Below are positions 29,958 through 40,007 of a stretch of DNA of 64,000 nucleotides, piece by piece. This stretch comes from Nitrosomonas stercoris. Lineage in GTDB: Bacteria > Pseudomonadota > Gammaproteobacteria > Burkholderiales > Nitrosomonadaceae. Position numbers and translations under genes: made by a program. The notes under the pieces are model-generated. The model ran no database searches, was not told the origin of the DNA, and worked only from the letters and a program-made list of their open reading frames with translations. Each line of letters starts with the position of its first letter. Position 1 is the first letter of the stretch. The DNA is taken from assembly GCA_006742785.1 (NCBI GenBank), contig AP019755.1:744001-808000 (forward strand), written 5' to 3'.

Positions 29958-30390
29958 CCAGAAAGGCTATGACGCCGGCAAGAAGGTGTCGGGCATCAAG
30001 CGCCATATCGCTGTTGATACCTTGGGGTTGCCGCACGCCATTGCAGTGACGACAGCGGAAGTGACTGACCGTAACGGTGCATTGCAGGCCTTGAAGCGTT
30101 GCAGATCGAGTTTGGGACAAGTGCAAGGTTTGCTGTGTGACGGTGGCTATACTGGAGCACCATTTGCCGAAAGTGTGCAAGAAATTCTGGGCAAACCTGT
30201 CACCGTGCAGATCGCCAAACGCAGCAAACTGCATACCTTCAAGGTTATGCCCAGGCGCTGGATAGTGGAACGTAGTTTCGCCTGGCTGGAAAAGTGCCGA
30301 AGATTATGGAAAAACTGCGAACGTAAACTTGATACCAGCTTGCAGCTCATTCATTTGGCTTTCTTGGCACTATTACTCAGAAGATCGTAA
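29914..30390 (+). CDS. IS5-family transposase, second frame (copy A)
   Basis: 158 residues forming the DDE catalytic domain. The three acidic residues can be placed: D in IVDAQSVKN, D in LLCDGGYTG, E in IVERSFAWLEK. Further family strings are KGYDAGKKVSGIKRHIAVD and AVTTAEVTDR. About 84% identical by eye to the second frame of copy B (25 differences in 158). No good start codon of its own (TTG at 29914), consistent with expression by frameshift from the first frame. Confidence 0.87.
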   Translation: MIVDAQSVKNTDTADQKGYDAGKKVSGIKRHIAVDTLGLPHAIAVTTAEVTDRNGALQALKRCRSSLGQVQGLLCDGGYTGAPFAESVQEILGKPVTVQIAKRSKLHTFKVMPRRWIVERSFAWLEKCRRLWKNCERKLDTSLQLIHLAFLALLLRRS

Positions 30391-31705
30391 ACAGGCTCTA
30401 AGATGTTTGATACCTTAGTTAAGCTCAATGTGTGCAAACCAGAGGTTGAGCTGGCCTCATTAACAATAAAATCGCGTCCAACAGGTGAAAGCAAAAAGTA
30501 TAAAATTAACTTTGCATAAGAAGCATTGTGGAGCCTTGCTCTGATTAGGTGGTTTTGATGGCCACATTCTTGAATAGCACCATTCCACAGTGCTACTCTT
30601 CCAATTTGCTCAATGCTTCCATTGCCTTCCACAACCAAAAGATCGTTTTTCTCTAAGAAAATTGTTTCCCTTTCTTGTACTGTCACGCCAATTGTTTTGA
30701 CCTCATCTAATCGCAGCTCGTTAGCATAAACATTGGCAACTCGTAGGTAAGGAATTTGTATACCGTATGAGTTTCGCTTTTGATTCTTCGTGAGCCCACC
30801 CGTTACATTTGATATTCCGCCAAGATTCACGGCTAGCCAACCTTCATTAAAAACATGATCACTGAGCTCAATTTCTTTAAATTCCCTCGGTTTGCTCGGC
30901 TTTTTGCCTTCTTTACCTTTTGCTTCCCAGTCTTTAACGGCTTGCTTCCATTCTTCTAATTGTTGCTGGTAGCGGGTTTCGCGTTCGGTTTGGATGCGAG
31001 CGAGGAGTTGTTCTGGGGTTTCTAGTTTATCGGCGTTGTCTTTGCGCCATTGTTCGGTGAGCTTACCTTCAAAGGCATGTTTGAGTAGGGCTTGGCGGTA
31101 GATTTTTAGTTGTTCGCGGGCGGTTTTTAGGGAGGCAATGCCGCTGTCGAGCTCTGAAAAGAGTTCTTCGATTTTGGCAACGATGCGCTTTTGTTCAGAA
31201 AGTGGCGCCAATGGAACCATTAATTCAGAAAAGCGACCATGCGTAAGGTTCAAGCCGCTATCACTAATCCCTGTTTTCATAGAATCAATGGCGCGCTGCG
31301 CTTGATGAGACCGAATGAATCCCTCCAGATATTTTGAATCTAAAAGCGTACTGTTTGGTCTGAAACGGTACATTTTTCCTGACATCAGAAGTTTGGAACG
31401 TGTTTTTTTTACGAAGCACACGACGCCACAGCGATTTCTCGGCCCTGCACACGTCATCAATATGTCGCCTTTAACTACTTCTAGGTGAGGTCTTGGCTCA
31501 ATTGACTCTGGAAGCTCCTTATTTTCATGGCCCCAGAACTCACCATCTTGAATGGCAGTGGTTTTTAATACCCCCCAACAATTTTCTGAAGCTGGATGAT
31601 TATGGCACTGAGGGCTCCACCCTTGTTGGAAAGGTTTTCCATTTGAATTTTTGTCTAGTAATTCGACAATTGATACCCAAGACCATGATTTAGGAAGTTG
31701 ATTCA

Positions 31706-34513
31706 TCACGCTACCAACTCCCGATTCATCACTTCAATAACCCAATCCATCTTATCTCCAAATAATTGATACATGCGCCCTAGGCCGCCTTGGGCATCAA
31801 AGGGTGTATTGTCGAGGTCTTCACGTTCAAAGTGCGTGGAGTCGGTAATGTGGTCGCGTATTAAACGCAGCCATGCCATTTGTTGTTCATTAAACTTTTC
31901 TCTATCGCCTGCGTGGTATTGCATGATCCAGCTTTGAAAGTTTTTGCGCACGGTGGCATCAAACGGCGTAATGCTGCTATCAATGCCACATACGCGGCGA
32001 ATTAAGGCAACTAAAGCAGTTAGCTCGGCAACGGGCGTGGTGCCTTTATAGCTATCGAGGTGTGCGTAGGCTTGCCACACGCGCAACGGCGCAAGTTTGG
32101 GGCGCTCTTGTTTAATCACATCCAACAAGGTTTTGATTTGTAAATAAGTGACTTCGCTACGCCGTGCGGGGGTATGAAAATAAATAGTTAACGCATCAAT
32201 GTTATCCGCTTGCTCAGTTAAATAGTCGGCAAACTCTTGGGTGAGTGCTTGGGCGTTTTCCTCGGTATCGCCTGCCCATTCGGCCTTTACCAGCTTGTCT
32301 AAATCGTCATGCACTACGGTTTGTTCTTTATCGCGGCGAATGCTGTCAATCAGCTCTATCAGTTCGCCGTTAAATACTTTGGCCACTTCGCCCACCAGTT
32401 CAGCTTGAGCTTTGTCGCGGTTAGCATCTCCAGGATCGGCACCTTCGGGCAAGCCTGCAATGTCTAGGGCTTTGCGCTCTACGTTATCGCCGTCGATGGC
32501 GTTAAATAGCTCGCCAACAATGGTTAATAAAGGCACGCCGCCTGCTTTTTCGGCTATTCGGGCGCGTTCTTTATCATCCAGTTGTTTATCAAGGCGCGCT
32601 AAGCGCCCCGCTAAAGACGACACGGTATCGCTGTCGCTGGCGCCCATCATCACGCCCATGGCTAAATCTTTCAGCGCGACAGTCGGTTTGGTAATTAACG
32701 GGCGGCTGGCGGTTTTGATGGATTTGGTTACGCCGATGGCATCGACAATCACATAGTGGGTTTTAGCACTTTGTGCGGAGGGCGTGACTTTTTGCAGGTT
32801 ATCTTTATCCAGCGTACGGGTGCCACGGCCCTTCATTTGTTCAAAATAGTTTCTGCTTTTTACATCGCGCATAAACAGCAAGCATTCCAGCGCTTTAACA
32901 TCGGTGCCGGTGGCAATCATATCGACGGTCACGGCTATGCGCGGGTAATAGTCGTTGCGTAGCTGCGCCAGAATGGTGGCAGGGTCTTCACCTTTTTCTA
33001 ATACCTTGCCTTCGGTATCGAGTTTGTCGTTGGCTACGCGGTAGGTGACTTTTTTACAGAATTGGTTACTGCCGCCAAACTCTTCACGAATAATTTGGAT
33101 GATGTCATCGGCGTGGCTGTCGGTTTTGGCAAACACTAAGGTTTTGGGCACTTCTGCTCGGCCAGGAAACATTATCGGTAGCGAATTTTTAAAGGTGCGG
33201 ATGACCGTGCGAATTTGGTCGGGGTTAACAATGTCGCGGTCGAGTTGTTTAGCGCTGTAGGCTTGCTCTTCGTCTTGCATCTCCCAGCGCTTGCGCCGTG
33301 TGGTGCGTTCGCGCTTTTCAACCTGCTGCTTGGCGGTAATGGTGCCGCCTTGTAGTGTTTTTTCTGTTTCGATAATGAACACTTCGTTACCTACGTTGAC
33401 GCCATCGGCGACGGCTTTTTCATGGCTGTATTCACTGACGACATTCTTACGGAAAAAACCAAACGTACGCGCATCAGGGGTAGCGGTTAAGCCAACGAGA
33501 TACGCATCAAAATACTCAATCACCTGCCGCCAGAGGTTGTAAATAGAGCGATGGCATTCGTCGATAATAATGACGTCAAAAAATTCGGGGGGAATTTTGG
33601 CGTTATACACCACGGGTAAAGGCTCTTTCGGCTTGGTGAGTTGTTCAGCGGGGTTTTGCTCTTCCAGTGATTCATCTAATGGCTCATCTTTGAGCATGGA
33701 ATACATGCGCTGAATGGTGCTGATATACACTTGGGAGTCGGTGCTGATGTGTGCGCTTTTTAGGCGCTGCACACTGTATAGCTCGGTGAATTTACGGTTG
33801 TCGTCGTTAGGCACAAAGGTCATAAATTCTTGTTCGGCCTGCTCGCCTAAGTTTTTGGTATCCACCAAAAACAAAATGCGTTTAGCGCTCACGGGCTCTT
33901 TGAGTAAACGATAGCTGGCCGTTATAGCAGTAAAGGTTTTACCTGCGCCCGTGGCCATTTGAATTAACGCGCGTGGCCTGTCGTCTTTAAGTGATTGTTC
34001 CAGATTGCTGATGGCGTTTATTTGGCAATCGCGCAGCCCTTCGGTGGGCAAAGGTGGCATGTCTTGCAAGCGAGCACGAAAGCTTTTGGTTTCGCGTAAC
34101 CAGCTTGCTAAGGATTCTGGGCGGTGGAAATTAAATACTTCGCGTGAGCGTGGGTTGGGATCGGCGCCATCGGTAAAGCGCGTGATAACGCCCGTGCTTT
34201 CGTAAACAAAGCGCAATGGTTCTTTATTGTGTACCCACTTTAAGCTGGCGTTGGCATAGCCTTGGGATTGCTCTTCTACTGTGGTGATTTTTTCGCCCCA
34301 GGATTCAGGCTTGGCTTCAATCACGCCTACGGCTTTTTTGTCCACAAACAGTACGTAATCAGCGGGGCCTACATCGGTTTGGTATTCGCGTACGGCAATG
34401 CCTTGGCCCATGGCAAAGTTTATTTTATTTTTGTTTTGAACTACCCAGCCAGCTTCAGTCAGTATTTGGTCAACATTATCGCGGGCAAGTTGTTCTGAAG
34501 TTTTATTAGCCAT
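31706..34513 (-). CDS. hsdR: Type I restriction endonuclease, R subunit
   Basis: DNA-translocating nuclease subunit, 935 residues, intact. The N-terminal nuclease domain shows D-V-G-P-A-D-Y and VIEAKPE (PD-(D/E)xK). Helicase motifs follow: IQMATGAGKTFTAI (I), IDECHRS (II, DECH), VGLTATPD (III), and SYFEQMKGRGTRTL region (VI). The C-terminal third is the EcoEI-type HsdR_C domain, suggesting a type IB-like enzyme. First gene of the cluster; the hsdS start overlaps its stop by 4 bases. With hsdS broken, target-directed cutting is unlikely unless another HsdS is supplied. Confidence 0.95.
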   Translation of the reverse strand: MANKTSEQLARDNVDQILTEAGWVVQNKNKINFAMGQGIAVREYQTDVGPADYVLFVDKKAVGVIEAKPESWGEKITTVEEQSQGYANASLKWVHNKEPLRFVYESTGVITRFTDGADPNPRSREVFNFHRPESLASWLRETKSFRARLQDMPPLPTEGLRDCQINAISNLEQSLKDDRPRALIQMATGAGKTFTAITASYRLLKEPVSAKRILFLVDTKNLGEQAEQEFMTFVPNDDNRKFTELYSVQRLKSAHISTDSQVYISTIQRMYSMLKDEPLDESLEEQNPAEQLTKPKEPLPVVYNAKIPPEFFDVIIIDECHRSIYNLWRQVIEYFDAYLVGLTATPDARTFGFFRKNVVSEYSHEKAVADGVNVGNEVFIIETEKTLQGGTITAKQQVEKRERTTRRKRWEMQDEEQAYSAKQLDRDIVNPDQIRTVIRTFKNSLPIMFPGRAEVPKTLVFAKTDSHADDIIQIIREEFGGSNQFCKKVTYRVANDKLDTEGKVLEKGEDPATILAQLRNDYYPRIAVTVDMIATGTDVKALECLLFMRDVKSRNYFEQMKGRGTRTLDKDNLQKVTPSAQSAKTHYVIVDAIGVTKSIKTASRPLITKPTVALKDLAMGVMMGASDSDTVSSLAGRLARLDKQLDDKERARIAEKAGGVPLLTIVGELFNAIDGDNVERKALDIAGLPEGADPGDANRDKAQAELVGEVAKVFNGELIELIDSIRRDKEQTVVHDDLDKLVKAEWAGDTEENAQALTQEFADYLTEQADNIDALTIYFHTPARRSEVTYLQIKTLLDVIKQERPKLAPLRVWQAYAHLDSYKGTTPVAELTALVALIRRVCGIDSSITPFDATVRKNFQSWIMQYHAGDREKFNEQQMAWLRLIRDHITDSTHFEREDLDNTPFDAQGGLGRMYQLFGDKMDWVIEVMNRELVA

Positions 34514-34894
34514 GCGTTAATTCTTTCAAGTGTTATAGGAATTTTCCAATTATTTGTATGATCGAGTAAAGCCTACATTCTGGACAAACTATTGACTCAA
34601 ACTGAGCTTCTTGGAGCAAAACCACTGAACTATCCTAACTATTTTTATATAAATCATATTGTCGATAAACTTCCATATTTTTAAAGATTATCAATATTGT
34701 TTTAGCATAAAAAAATATGTCCAGATAGCCATACGTAAGAATAATGATGGAATTACTCTAGCTATCAAGATTATTTGCATCACGTGTTAAACAAGTTTTG
34801 GCAAAAGCACCTATTTCTTGTGGCAACTAGCAAAACTTGTGCTACAGGAATTTATGAGTAGCCGCAATATTCGATTTACTTTGAATGGTTTCCT
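34514..34894. other. AT-rich upstream region of hsdR, no gene seen
   Basis: 381 bases between the hsdR start and the hexamer array. AT-rich; it should contain the hsdR promoter. Short inverted bits such as AGCAC ... GTGCT (34807-34852) occur but form no strong hairpin. Confidence 0.5.
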
Positions 34895-35047
34895 CACAAT
34901 CACAGTCACAGTCACAATCACAGTCACAGTCACAGTCACAGTCACAGTCACAGTCACAGTCACAGTCACAGTCACAGTCACAGTCACAGTCACAGTCACA
35001 GTCACAGTCACAGTCACAGTCACAGTCACAGTCACAGTCACAGTCAC
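34895..35047. repeat. Hexanucleotide tandem repeat (CACAGT)n, about 25 copies
   Basis: 153 bases built almost entirely of CACAGT. The first and fourth units read CACAAT and the remainder are perfect, so variants are confined to the left edge. Five of six frames are open through it: Thr-Val, Ser-Gln and His-Ser repeats on the plus strand, Thr-Val and Cys-Asp on the minus. It sits 382 bases upstream of hsdR and about 420 bases past the tRNA 3' end. The unit is two codons long, so copy-number change would not shift a frame. Confidence 0.97.
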
Positions 35048-35465
35048 TAATAAGCTTATTACGCGCGAAATTGGTCAAAAACCAAAGTGAAGAATGCTGC
35101 TATTTTCTGGTACTAATAAACGAAAGGTGGAGATGGGCAGATAACATCTGCAGCAGATGGAGCGTTCAGGGGTGAGATTTCGACAAAGGCCGCAATGTAA
35201 ACACAAAGCTGTTTGAATCGTGATACGCTCAGAGCATTGCAAATGCTGCACTCTATAAGCACTTCATCCTATTTATTTGTGGATATGCAACAACTCGATT
35301 TCGATGCTATGTTTCATGTAGGCAGTGCAGCCATAGCAGTTAGTTATTATCCCGTTGCTGCTGATAATTGTCTGTCAGATGATATTAGAAGAATTCGACG
35401 TAGCTATGAGCCCAACAGGGCTCATGTACTGTGCTGCTATCATCAAAAATCTAACCAAGAGGAAA
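35048..35465. other. Region between hexamer array and tRNA, no gene seen
   Basis: 418 bases without a convincing gene. A perfect 8-bp hairpin (arms ATGAGCCC 35406-35413 and GGGCTCAT 35418-35425, loop AACA) lies about 41 bases past the tRNA 3' end. It lacks a T-run, so it could be a processing or weak termination signal. Confidence 0.45.
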
Positions 35466-35542
<77 letters not shown>

Positions 35543-35569
35543 TGAAGCTAGAGTTACTGTGAGCGCCTA

Positions 35570-35575
35570 ATTATA
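35570..35575 (-). promoter_or_regulatory. Possible -10 box for the tRNA gene
   Basis: TATAAT on the minus strand, 28 bases before the tRNA 5' end and just after the rpoD stop. No clear -35 hexamer at the right spacing, so the tRNA may instead be read through from rpoD. Confidence 0.3.
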
Positions 35576-35596
35576 ATTGAATTTTCAAATATATTA

Positions 35597-37804
35597 TTAG
35601 GAACTTTCGCTATCCAGGAAACTGCGCAGCCGATCAGATCGTGCCGGGTGTCTTAATTTTCTTAGTGCTTTTGCTTCGATTTGACGAATGCGTTCACGTG
35701 TCACATCGAATTGCCTGCCCACTTCTTCCAAGGTATGGTCGGTATTCATTTCAATACCAAAGCGCATACGCAATACTTTCGCTTCTCGAGGAGTCAATGA
35801 ATCCAGAATATCTTTGGTCACCGTACGCAATCCAGCATAGATGGCAGCATCTGCTGGCTCCATGGTTGCGACATCCTCAATAAAATCACCCAGATGAGAA
35901 TCTTCATCATCACCAATGGGCGTTTCCATTGAGATCGGTTCTTTTGCTATTTTAAGAATTTTCCGGATTTTATCTTCGGTCATTTCCATTTTTTCAGCCA
36001 GTACTGCTGGTTCTGGCTCTTGTCCGGTTTCCTGCAAAATTTGACGAGAAATGCGATTCATTTTGTTGATCGTCTCAATCATATGCACCGGAATACGGAT
36101 AGTGCGTGCCTGATCCGCAATTGAACGCGTAATTGCTTGGCGGATCCACCAAGTTGCATAGGTTGAAAACTTATAACCACGTCGATATTCAAATTTATCC
36201 ACAGCTTTCATCAATCCGATGTTGCCTTCCTGGATCAGATCCAAAAACTGCAATCCGCGATTGGTATATTTTTTAGCAATCGAGATAACCAAACGCAGGT
36301 TGGCTTCAATCATTTCACGCTTGGCGCGACGTGCTTTAGCTTCGCCCGTCATCATGCGGCGATTGATTTCTTTCAATTCTTTAATGGGAATACCAGCCTG
36401 TTCCTGCAGCTCCAGCATTTTCTTCTGCTGTTCCATAATCACTGGACGAAAATGCTCCAACGCCTGGCTATATGCATGACCAGCATTGACTTCTGTATCA
36501 ATCCAATCAATATTGGTTTCGTTCCCTGGAAAAGTCTTGATAAAATAGCTACGCGGCATTTTTGCTCGCACAACACACAGATTCGCTATTTTTCGCTCAC
36601 AACCACGAATATCACTCACAATATCACGCTGCGTATCACATAGTTTTTCAACCATCTTGGCAGAAAAACGCATCATCATCAGCTCAGCAGAGATTTTTTC
36701 CTGTAGTTGCTTATACGCTGCGTCTCGACGCCCATCTTTGTTTTTATCGATGATCTTCTTCATATCATCGTAGGTCTGTCGAATAACAGTGAAGCGCTCC
36801 AATACTTCCTGCTTCATTTTCAGCATAGCTGCATTGGCTGATGCAATTCGTTCTTCCTCGGTTTCCTCAAGATCAGAATCTTGATCTGATTTAGCCGCTT
36901 TTTTGCCTATCAGGTCATCTGCTTCATCATCCAGAAAACCATCAACCAGCTCATCTGCTCGTAATTTCTCGTTTTCTACATCTGCAGCGAGCTCAAGTAT
37001 ATTTTCTATAATAGTCGGGCAAGCAGAAATGGCACGAATCATATGCCGTAACCCAGCTTCGATCCGCTTGGCAATTTCTATTTCACTTTCACGTGTCAGT
37101 AGCTCTACCGTCCCCATTTCACGCATATACATACGGACTGGATCTGTAGTGCGCCCAAATTCTGAATCCACACTGGAAAGAGCAGCTTCCGTTTCTTCAG
37201 CAACATCTTCATCAGCAACCGCGGTGGCCGTGTCTGACATCAGCAAATCTTCTGCATCGGGCGCTTCATCGTGCACTGAAATACCCATGCTATTGATTAT
37301 GCCTATGACACTTTCCATTTGATCTGTATCCAGCATATCGTCTGGCAGATGATCATTAATTTCGGCATAGGTTAAATAACCACGTTCTTTGCCGAGTATA
37401 ATCAGCTTCTTCAAGCGCATTTTGCGGGATTCAACATCACTGCCGGCAGGGGATGAAGCAGCACTTTTAGCTGATTCGGTAGCCTGTTTCTCTGCTGAGG
37501 AATTTTTGCCTTTTTTACCTACTTTATCTGTTTCTGAAAGATTGACAGATTCAGCTTCTTTCAACTCCGACGAAACTTTGTCCTGCTTAGCAATAGGATC
37601 CGTCTTTTTGACTGTTTTTTTCTTGGTAGCCGTCTTTTTCTTAACTACAACTGTTTCTGGTTTAGTCATCAAATCCTCGTCGACAGCAACGCCAGCCTTT
37701 TTACTGCTAACACTGCTAGTCGTGCGTGTTTTTTTATTTTTTACTTCTGCCGATTTCTTTGATGTAGCTGTTTTAGTTGACCCCGAAACCTTTGCTTTTG
37801 TCAT
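35597..37804 (-). CDS. rpoD: RNA polymerase primary sigma factor (sigma-70)
   Basis: Housekeeping sigma factor. A long Lys/Ala/Thr/Ser-rich N-terminal extension (about residues 1-120) precedes region 1.1. Then [19 protein letters not shown] (1.2), a large non-conserved region, region 2 ([19 protein letters not shown] then [14 protein letters not shown]), region 3, and region 4 ([20 protein letters not shown]). I start at ATG 37804 with AGGTGGG upstream, giving 735 residues; a GTG at 37813 is in frame. It ends the macromolecular-synthesis order rpsU-yqeY-dnaG-rpoD. Confidence 0.97.
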   Translation of the reverse strand: MTKAKVSGSTKTATSKKSAEVKNKKTRTTSSVSSKKAGVAVDEDLMTKPETVVVKKKTATKKKTVKKTDPIAKQDKVSSELKEAESVNLSETDKVGKKGKNSSAEKQATESAKSAASSPAGSDVESRKMRLKKLIILGKERGYLTYAEINDHLPDDMLDTDQMESVIGIINSMGISVHDEAPDAEDLLMSDTATAVADEDVAEETEAALSSVDSEFGRTTDPVRMYMREMGTVELLTRESEIEIAKRIEAGLRHMIRAISACPTIIENILELAADVENEKLRADELVDGFLDDEADDLIGKKAAKSDQDSDLEETEEERIASANAAMLKMKQEVLERFTVIRQTYDDMKKIIDKNKDGRRDAAYKQLQEKISAELMMMRFSAKMVEKLCDTQRDIVSDIRGCERKIANLCVVRAKMPRSYFIKTFPGNETNIDWIDTEVNAGHAYSQALEHFRPVIMEQQKKMLELQEQAGIPIKELKEINRRMMTGEAKARRAKREMIEANLRLVISIAKKYTNRGLQFLDLIQEGNIGLMKAVDKFEYRRGYKFSTYATWWIRQAITRSIADQARTIRIPVHMIETINKMNRISRQILQETGQEPEPAVLAEKMEMTEDKIRKILKIAKEPISMETPIGDDEDSHLGDFIEDVATMEPADAAIYAGLRTVTKDILDSLTPREAKVLRMRFGIEMNTDHTLEEVGRQFDVTRERIRQIEAKALRKLRHPARSDRLRSFLDSESS

Positions 37805-37977
37805 GCAGAGCACCCACCTATTAAAACTAAAGATAAAACGAACCGAAAGCTTGCTAGTATATCAAATTTTTCGCATATTTATAACAAAGACCATAAAACC
37901 ATTGTTTATTACCTGATTACTATGCTGCAATTCATGCTATTTTAAACCTCCAAATTTTGCTAACTCGTTACCACTAT

Positions 37978-39789
37978 TCAAGAAAGCATTAATTGCCGCA
38001 ACTCTTTTTTCTCTTCCAGGGTAAGTGAGGCAAGTGGTCGGTTATGAAGTTCCGTTATTCTTGATTTACGCCTGATTTCACGTAAACATGCAACAGCTCC
38101 TGTAAATTCGGCATCTATATCCCAACTGTTATTCTGGATATGGCTATCTTGAGAGAGCTGCTCCAGCAAAGTGCGCTGCGTGGCTTGATCAAACTGCAAC
38201 ATAATCGTCCCCACATTCAGCTCATCCATTACAGAGCGAGGTAATGTTGCAAGAAAATCTATTAACGACATCAACAATGATTTTTCTTCACTTTGCTCTT
38301 CATTTGATTTCAAAAGCGCCATATCCAGCTCATTCACATACGTTGGCACACACAACAAGATTTGTATCAACCTTCGATAGGGTGTAACTGACAAAGAGCG
38401 CGACATATTTTTTACACGAGCACCAGATAAGGGAAGCTGATTCCTCTGATCCGTTTTCAATAGCGCAATCAATTGTTGTGGATCTATCCTTGCTAATTCG
38501 GCGATACGCTTAACCAACATCAATCCAAATATAGGTGCGTTGATCTGGGCTAATAATGGCTTTGCCTGCTGAATCAATTGGGCGCGCCCCTCGCTGATAT
38601 TAAGATTGACTCGATTAGACAATTCTTCGCACAAAAATACAGACAATGGCTGTGCCTTTTGCAGTAACGCATCAAAACGATCTGTACCATATTTGCGTAC
38701 ATAACTATCTGGATCTTCCCGCTCCGGCAAAAAAAGAAACTTGATAACTTTTTCGTCTTTGAGTTTAGGTAAACTGGTTTCCAGCGCCCGCCAGGCAGCT
38801 TTGACACCTGCTGCATCGCCATCAAAGCAAAAAACAACTTCATCTGCATAGCGAAAAAGCTTTTGGATGTGAGTTGGCGTAGTTGCGGTACCCAAAGTTG
38901 CCACAACATTTTCTACACCATGTTGCGTCAGCATCACCACATCCATATAGCCTTCAACGACAACGACTCGATTGACTTTCCGGATAGCAAAACCAGCTGC
39001 AGCCAGATTGTAAAGCTCTCGTCCTTTGATAAACAAAGGTGTTTCCGGAGAATTAAGATATTTCGGCTCTTGGTTATCCAATGACCGCCCGCCGAACCCT
39101 ACTATCTTATTTTTATAATTACGAATCGGAAATATGATGCGATGGCGAAAGCGATCATAATTTTTTTTGCCATCATGCGCGACAATTAAACCCGTTTGGA
39201 TCAACACATGCTCAGCATTACGCGCAGGATAATCTGTAAACACTGCTGCTAAATTCTGCCAGCCAGCAGGCGCATAACCAATTTCAAAACGCAACGCTGT
39301 TTGCCCTGATACGCCACGCTTTTTCAAATAGGCAATTGCCTGTTCTGAATGCTTAAGTTGCGCACGATAGAATCTTGCCGCTTGTTCCATGCGCTCATAC
39401 AAATCAGATAATGCGCGCTTTTTTTCATCAATCACCTTCGATGTCGTTTTATTGATTGAGTCGTTGTTGACGTTACTAGCTGCAGAAACGGTATTTTCCT
39501 GAGCAGGCATTTGCATACCAGCGCGCGCTGCCAACGTTTCTACCGCTTCAACAAAATTAGCACCCGTATGTTCCATTAAGAAATTAATGGCATTACCGTG
39601 TCGCCCACAACCAAAACAATGATAAAACTGCTTGGCCGAGTTGACGGTAAAAGAAGGAGTTTTCTCGCTATGAAAAGGACAACACGCTGTGAAATTAGCA
39701 CCCGCCTTTTTAAGCTGAAGATGTTGCGTGACAATATCGACAATATCGATACGATCCAACAATTCTTGGATAAACGATTGCGCAATCAT
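37978..39789 (-). CDS. dnaG: DNA primase
   Basis: Makes RNA primers for replication. The CHC2 zinc finger is at the N-terminus (CPFHSEKTPSF then FYHCFGCGRHGN). The catalytic TOPRIM core includes VVVVEGYMDVVML and VVFCFDGDAAGVKA. The C-terminal part is the helicase-binding domain, less conserved. 603 residues, normal. 173 bases upstream of rpoD. Confidence 0.96.
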   Translation of the reverse strand: MIAQSFIQELLDRIDIVDIVTQHLQLKKAGANFTACCPFHSEKTPSFTVNSAKQFYHCFGCGRHGNAINFLMEHTGANFVEAVETLAARAGMQMPAQENTVSAASNVNNDSINKTTSKVIDEKKRALSDLYERMEQAARFYRAQLKHSEQAIAYLKKRGVSGQTALRFEIGYAPAGWQNLAAVFTDYPARNAEHVLIQTGLIVAHDGKKNYDRFRHRIIFPIRNYKNKIVGFGGRSLDNQEPKYLNSPETPLFIKGRELYNLAAAGFAIRKVNRVVVVEGYMDVVMLTQHGVENVVATLGTATTPTHIQKLFRYADEVVFCFDGDAAGVKAAWRALETSLPKLKDEKVIKFLFLPEREDPDSYVRKYGTDRFDALLQKAQPLSVFLCEELSNRVNLNISEGRAQLIQQAKPLLAQINAPIFGLMLVKRIAELARIDPQQLIALLKTDQRNQLPLSGARVKNMSRSLSVTPYRRLIQILLCVPTYVNELDMALLKSNEEQSEEKSLLMSLIDFLATLPRSVMDELNVGTIMLQFDQATQRTLLEQLSQDSHIQNNSWDIDAEFTGAVACLREIRRKSRITELHNRPLASLTLEEKKELRQLMLS

Positions 39790-40007
39790 TTACAGATAAT
39801 GATTTTCAATAAAGATTGCTGATGAGTATATGCTTTTCTAAGTTGAGTTGGCCAAATTGCCTCTGATTTTAAAAAATATCAGCAACAAAATTAATTTAAA
39901 TAGAAATTGATGAGCAATAAGGTTTGAATTAATCAAACAAACGGTTGTGAGCCGATTTTTCAGAGGCGCTCATGCAGATGAAAACGCACCACACTGTTCT
40001 GCTTCAC

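Larger units (their letters stand above)
29547..30401. mobile_element. IS5-family element (copy A) with TAA target duplications
   Basis: Element spans 29550-30398 (849 bp). Its ends are inverted repeats of about 17 bases: GAGCCCGTTTACGATCT on the left, GAGCCTGTTTACGATCT as reverse complement on the right, with one mismatch. Each side is flanked by TAA (29547-29549 and 30399-30401), a 3-bp target duplication. Size, two overlapping transposase frames and a TNA duplication fit the IS427 group of IS5. It is inserted in hsdS with the transposase on the opposite strand. Confidence 0.92.
29367..31709 (-). pseudogene. hsdS: Type I specificity subunit gene, interrupted by an IS element
   Basis: HsdS picks the DNA target with two recognition domains. 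The 5' part (31709-30399, 437 codons) holds TRD1, the first coiled coil (LSEQKRIVAKIEELFSELD then FEGKLTEQWR) and TRD2. It then runs into the IS and ends 15 foreign codons later at 30351. The missing 3' part survives at 29549-29367: VPVITQKEADKL, a helix, then FSGKLTLTRES and TAA. Joining 30399 to 29546 after removing the IS and one TAA copy gives a continuous frame of about 496 residues. The start overlaps the hsdR stop (ATGA). The truncated product lacks the second helical spacer, so complex assembly is doubtful. Confidence 0.92.

Noticed and set aside
34895-35047. CRISPR array
   Set aside because: Contiguous 6-base units with no spacers and no cas genes.
34842-35078. Asp-Cys repeat frame on the minus strand
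   Set aside because: Same cause; cysteine-rich appearance is a product of the CACAGT unit.
34818-35090. 90-residue Thr-Val repeat frame through the hexamer array
   Set aside because: TTG start, no ribosome site, and the array is open in five frames by its own composition.
34885-35175. Ser-Gln repeat frame through the same array
   Set aside because: Follows from the 6-base unit; no flanking protein-like sequence.
35406-35425. Terminator after the tRNA
   Set aside because: A perfect hairpin but without a T-run on the minus strand; kept only as a possible processing signal.
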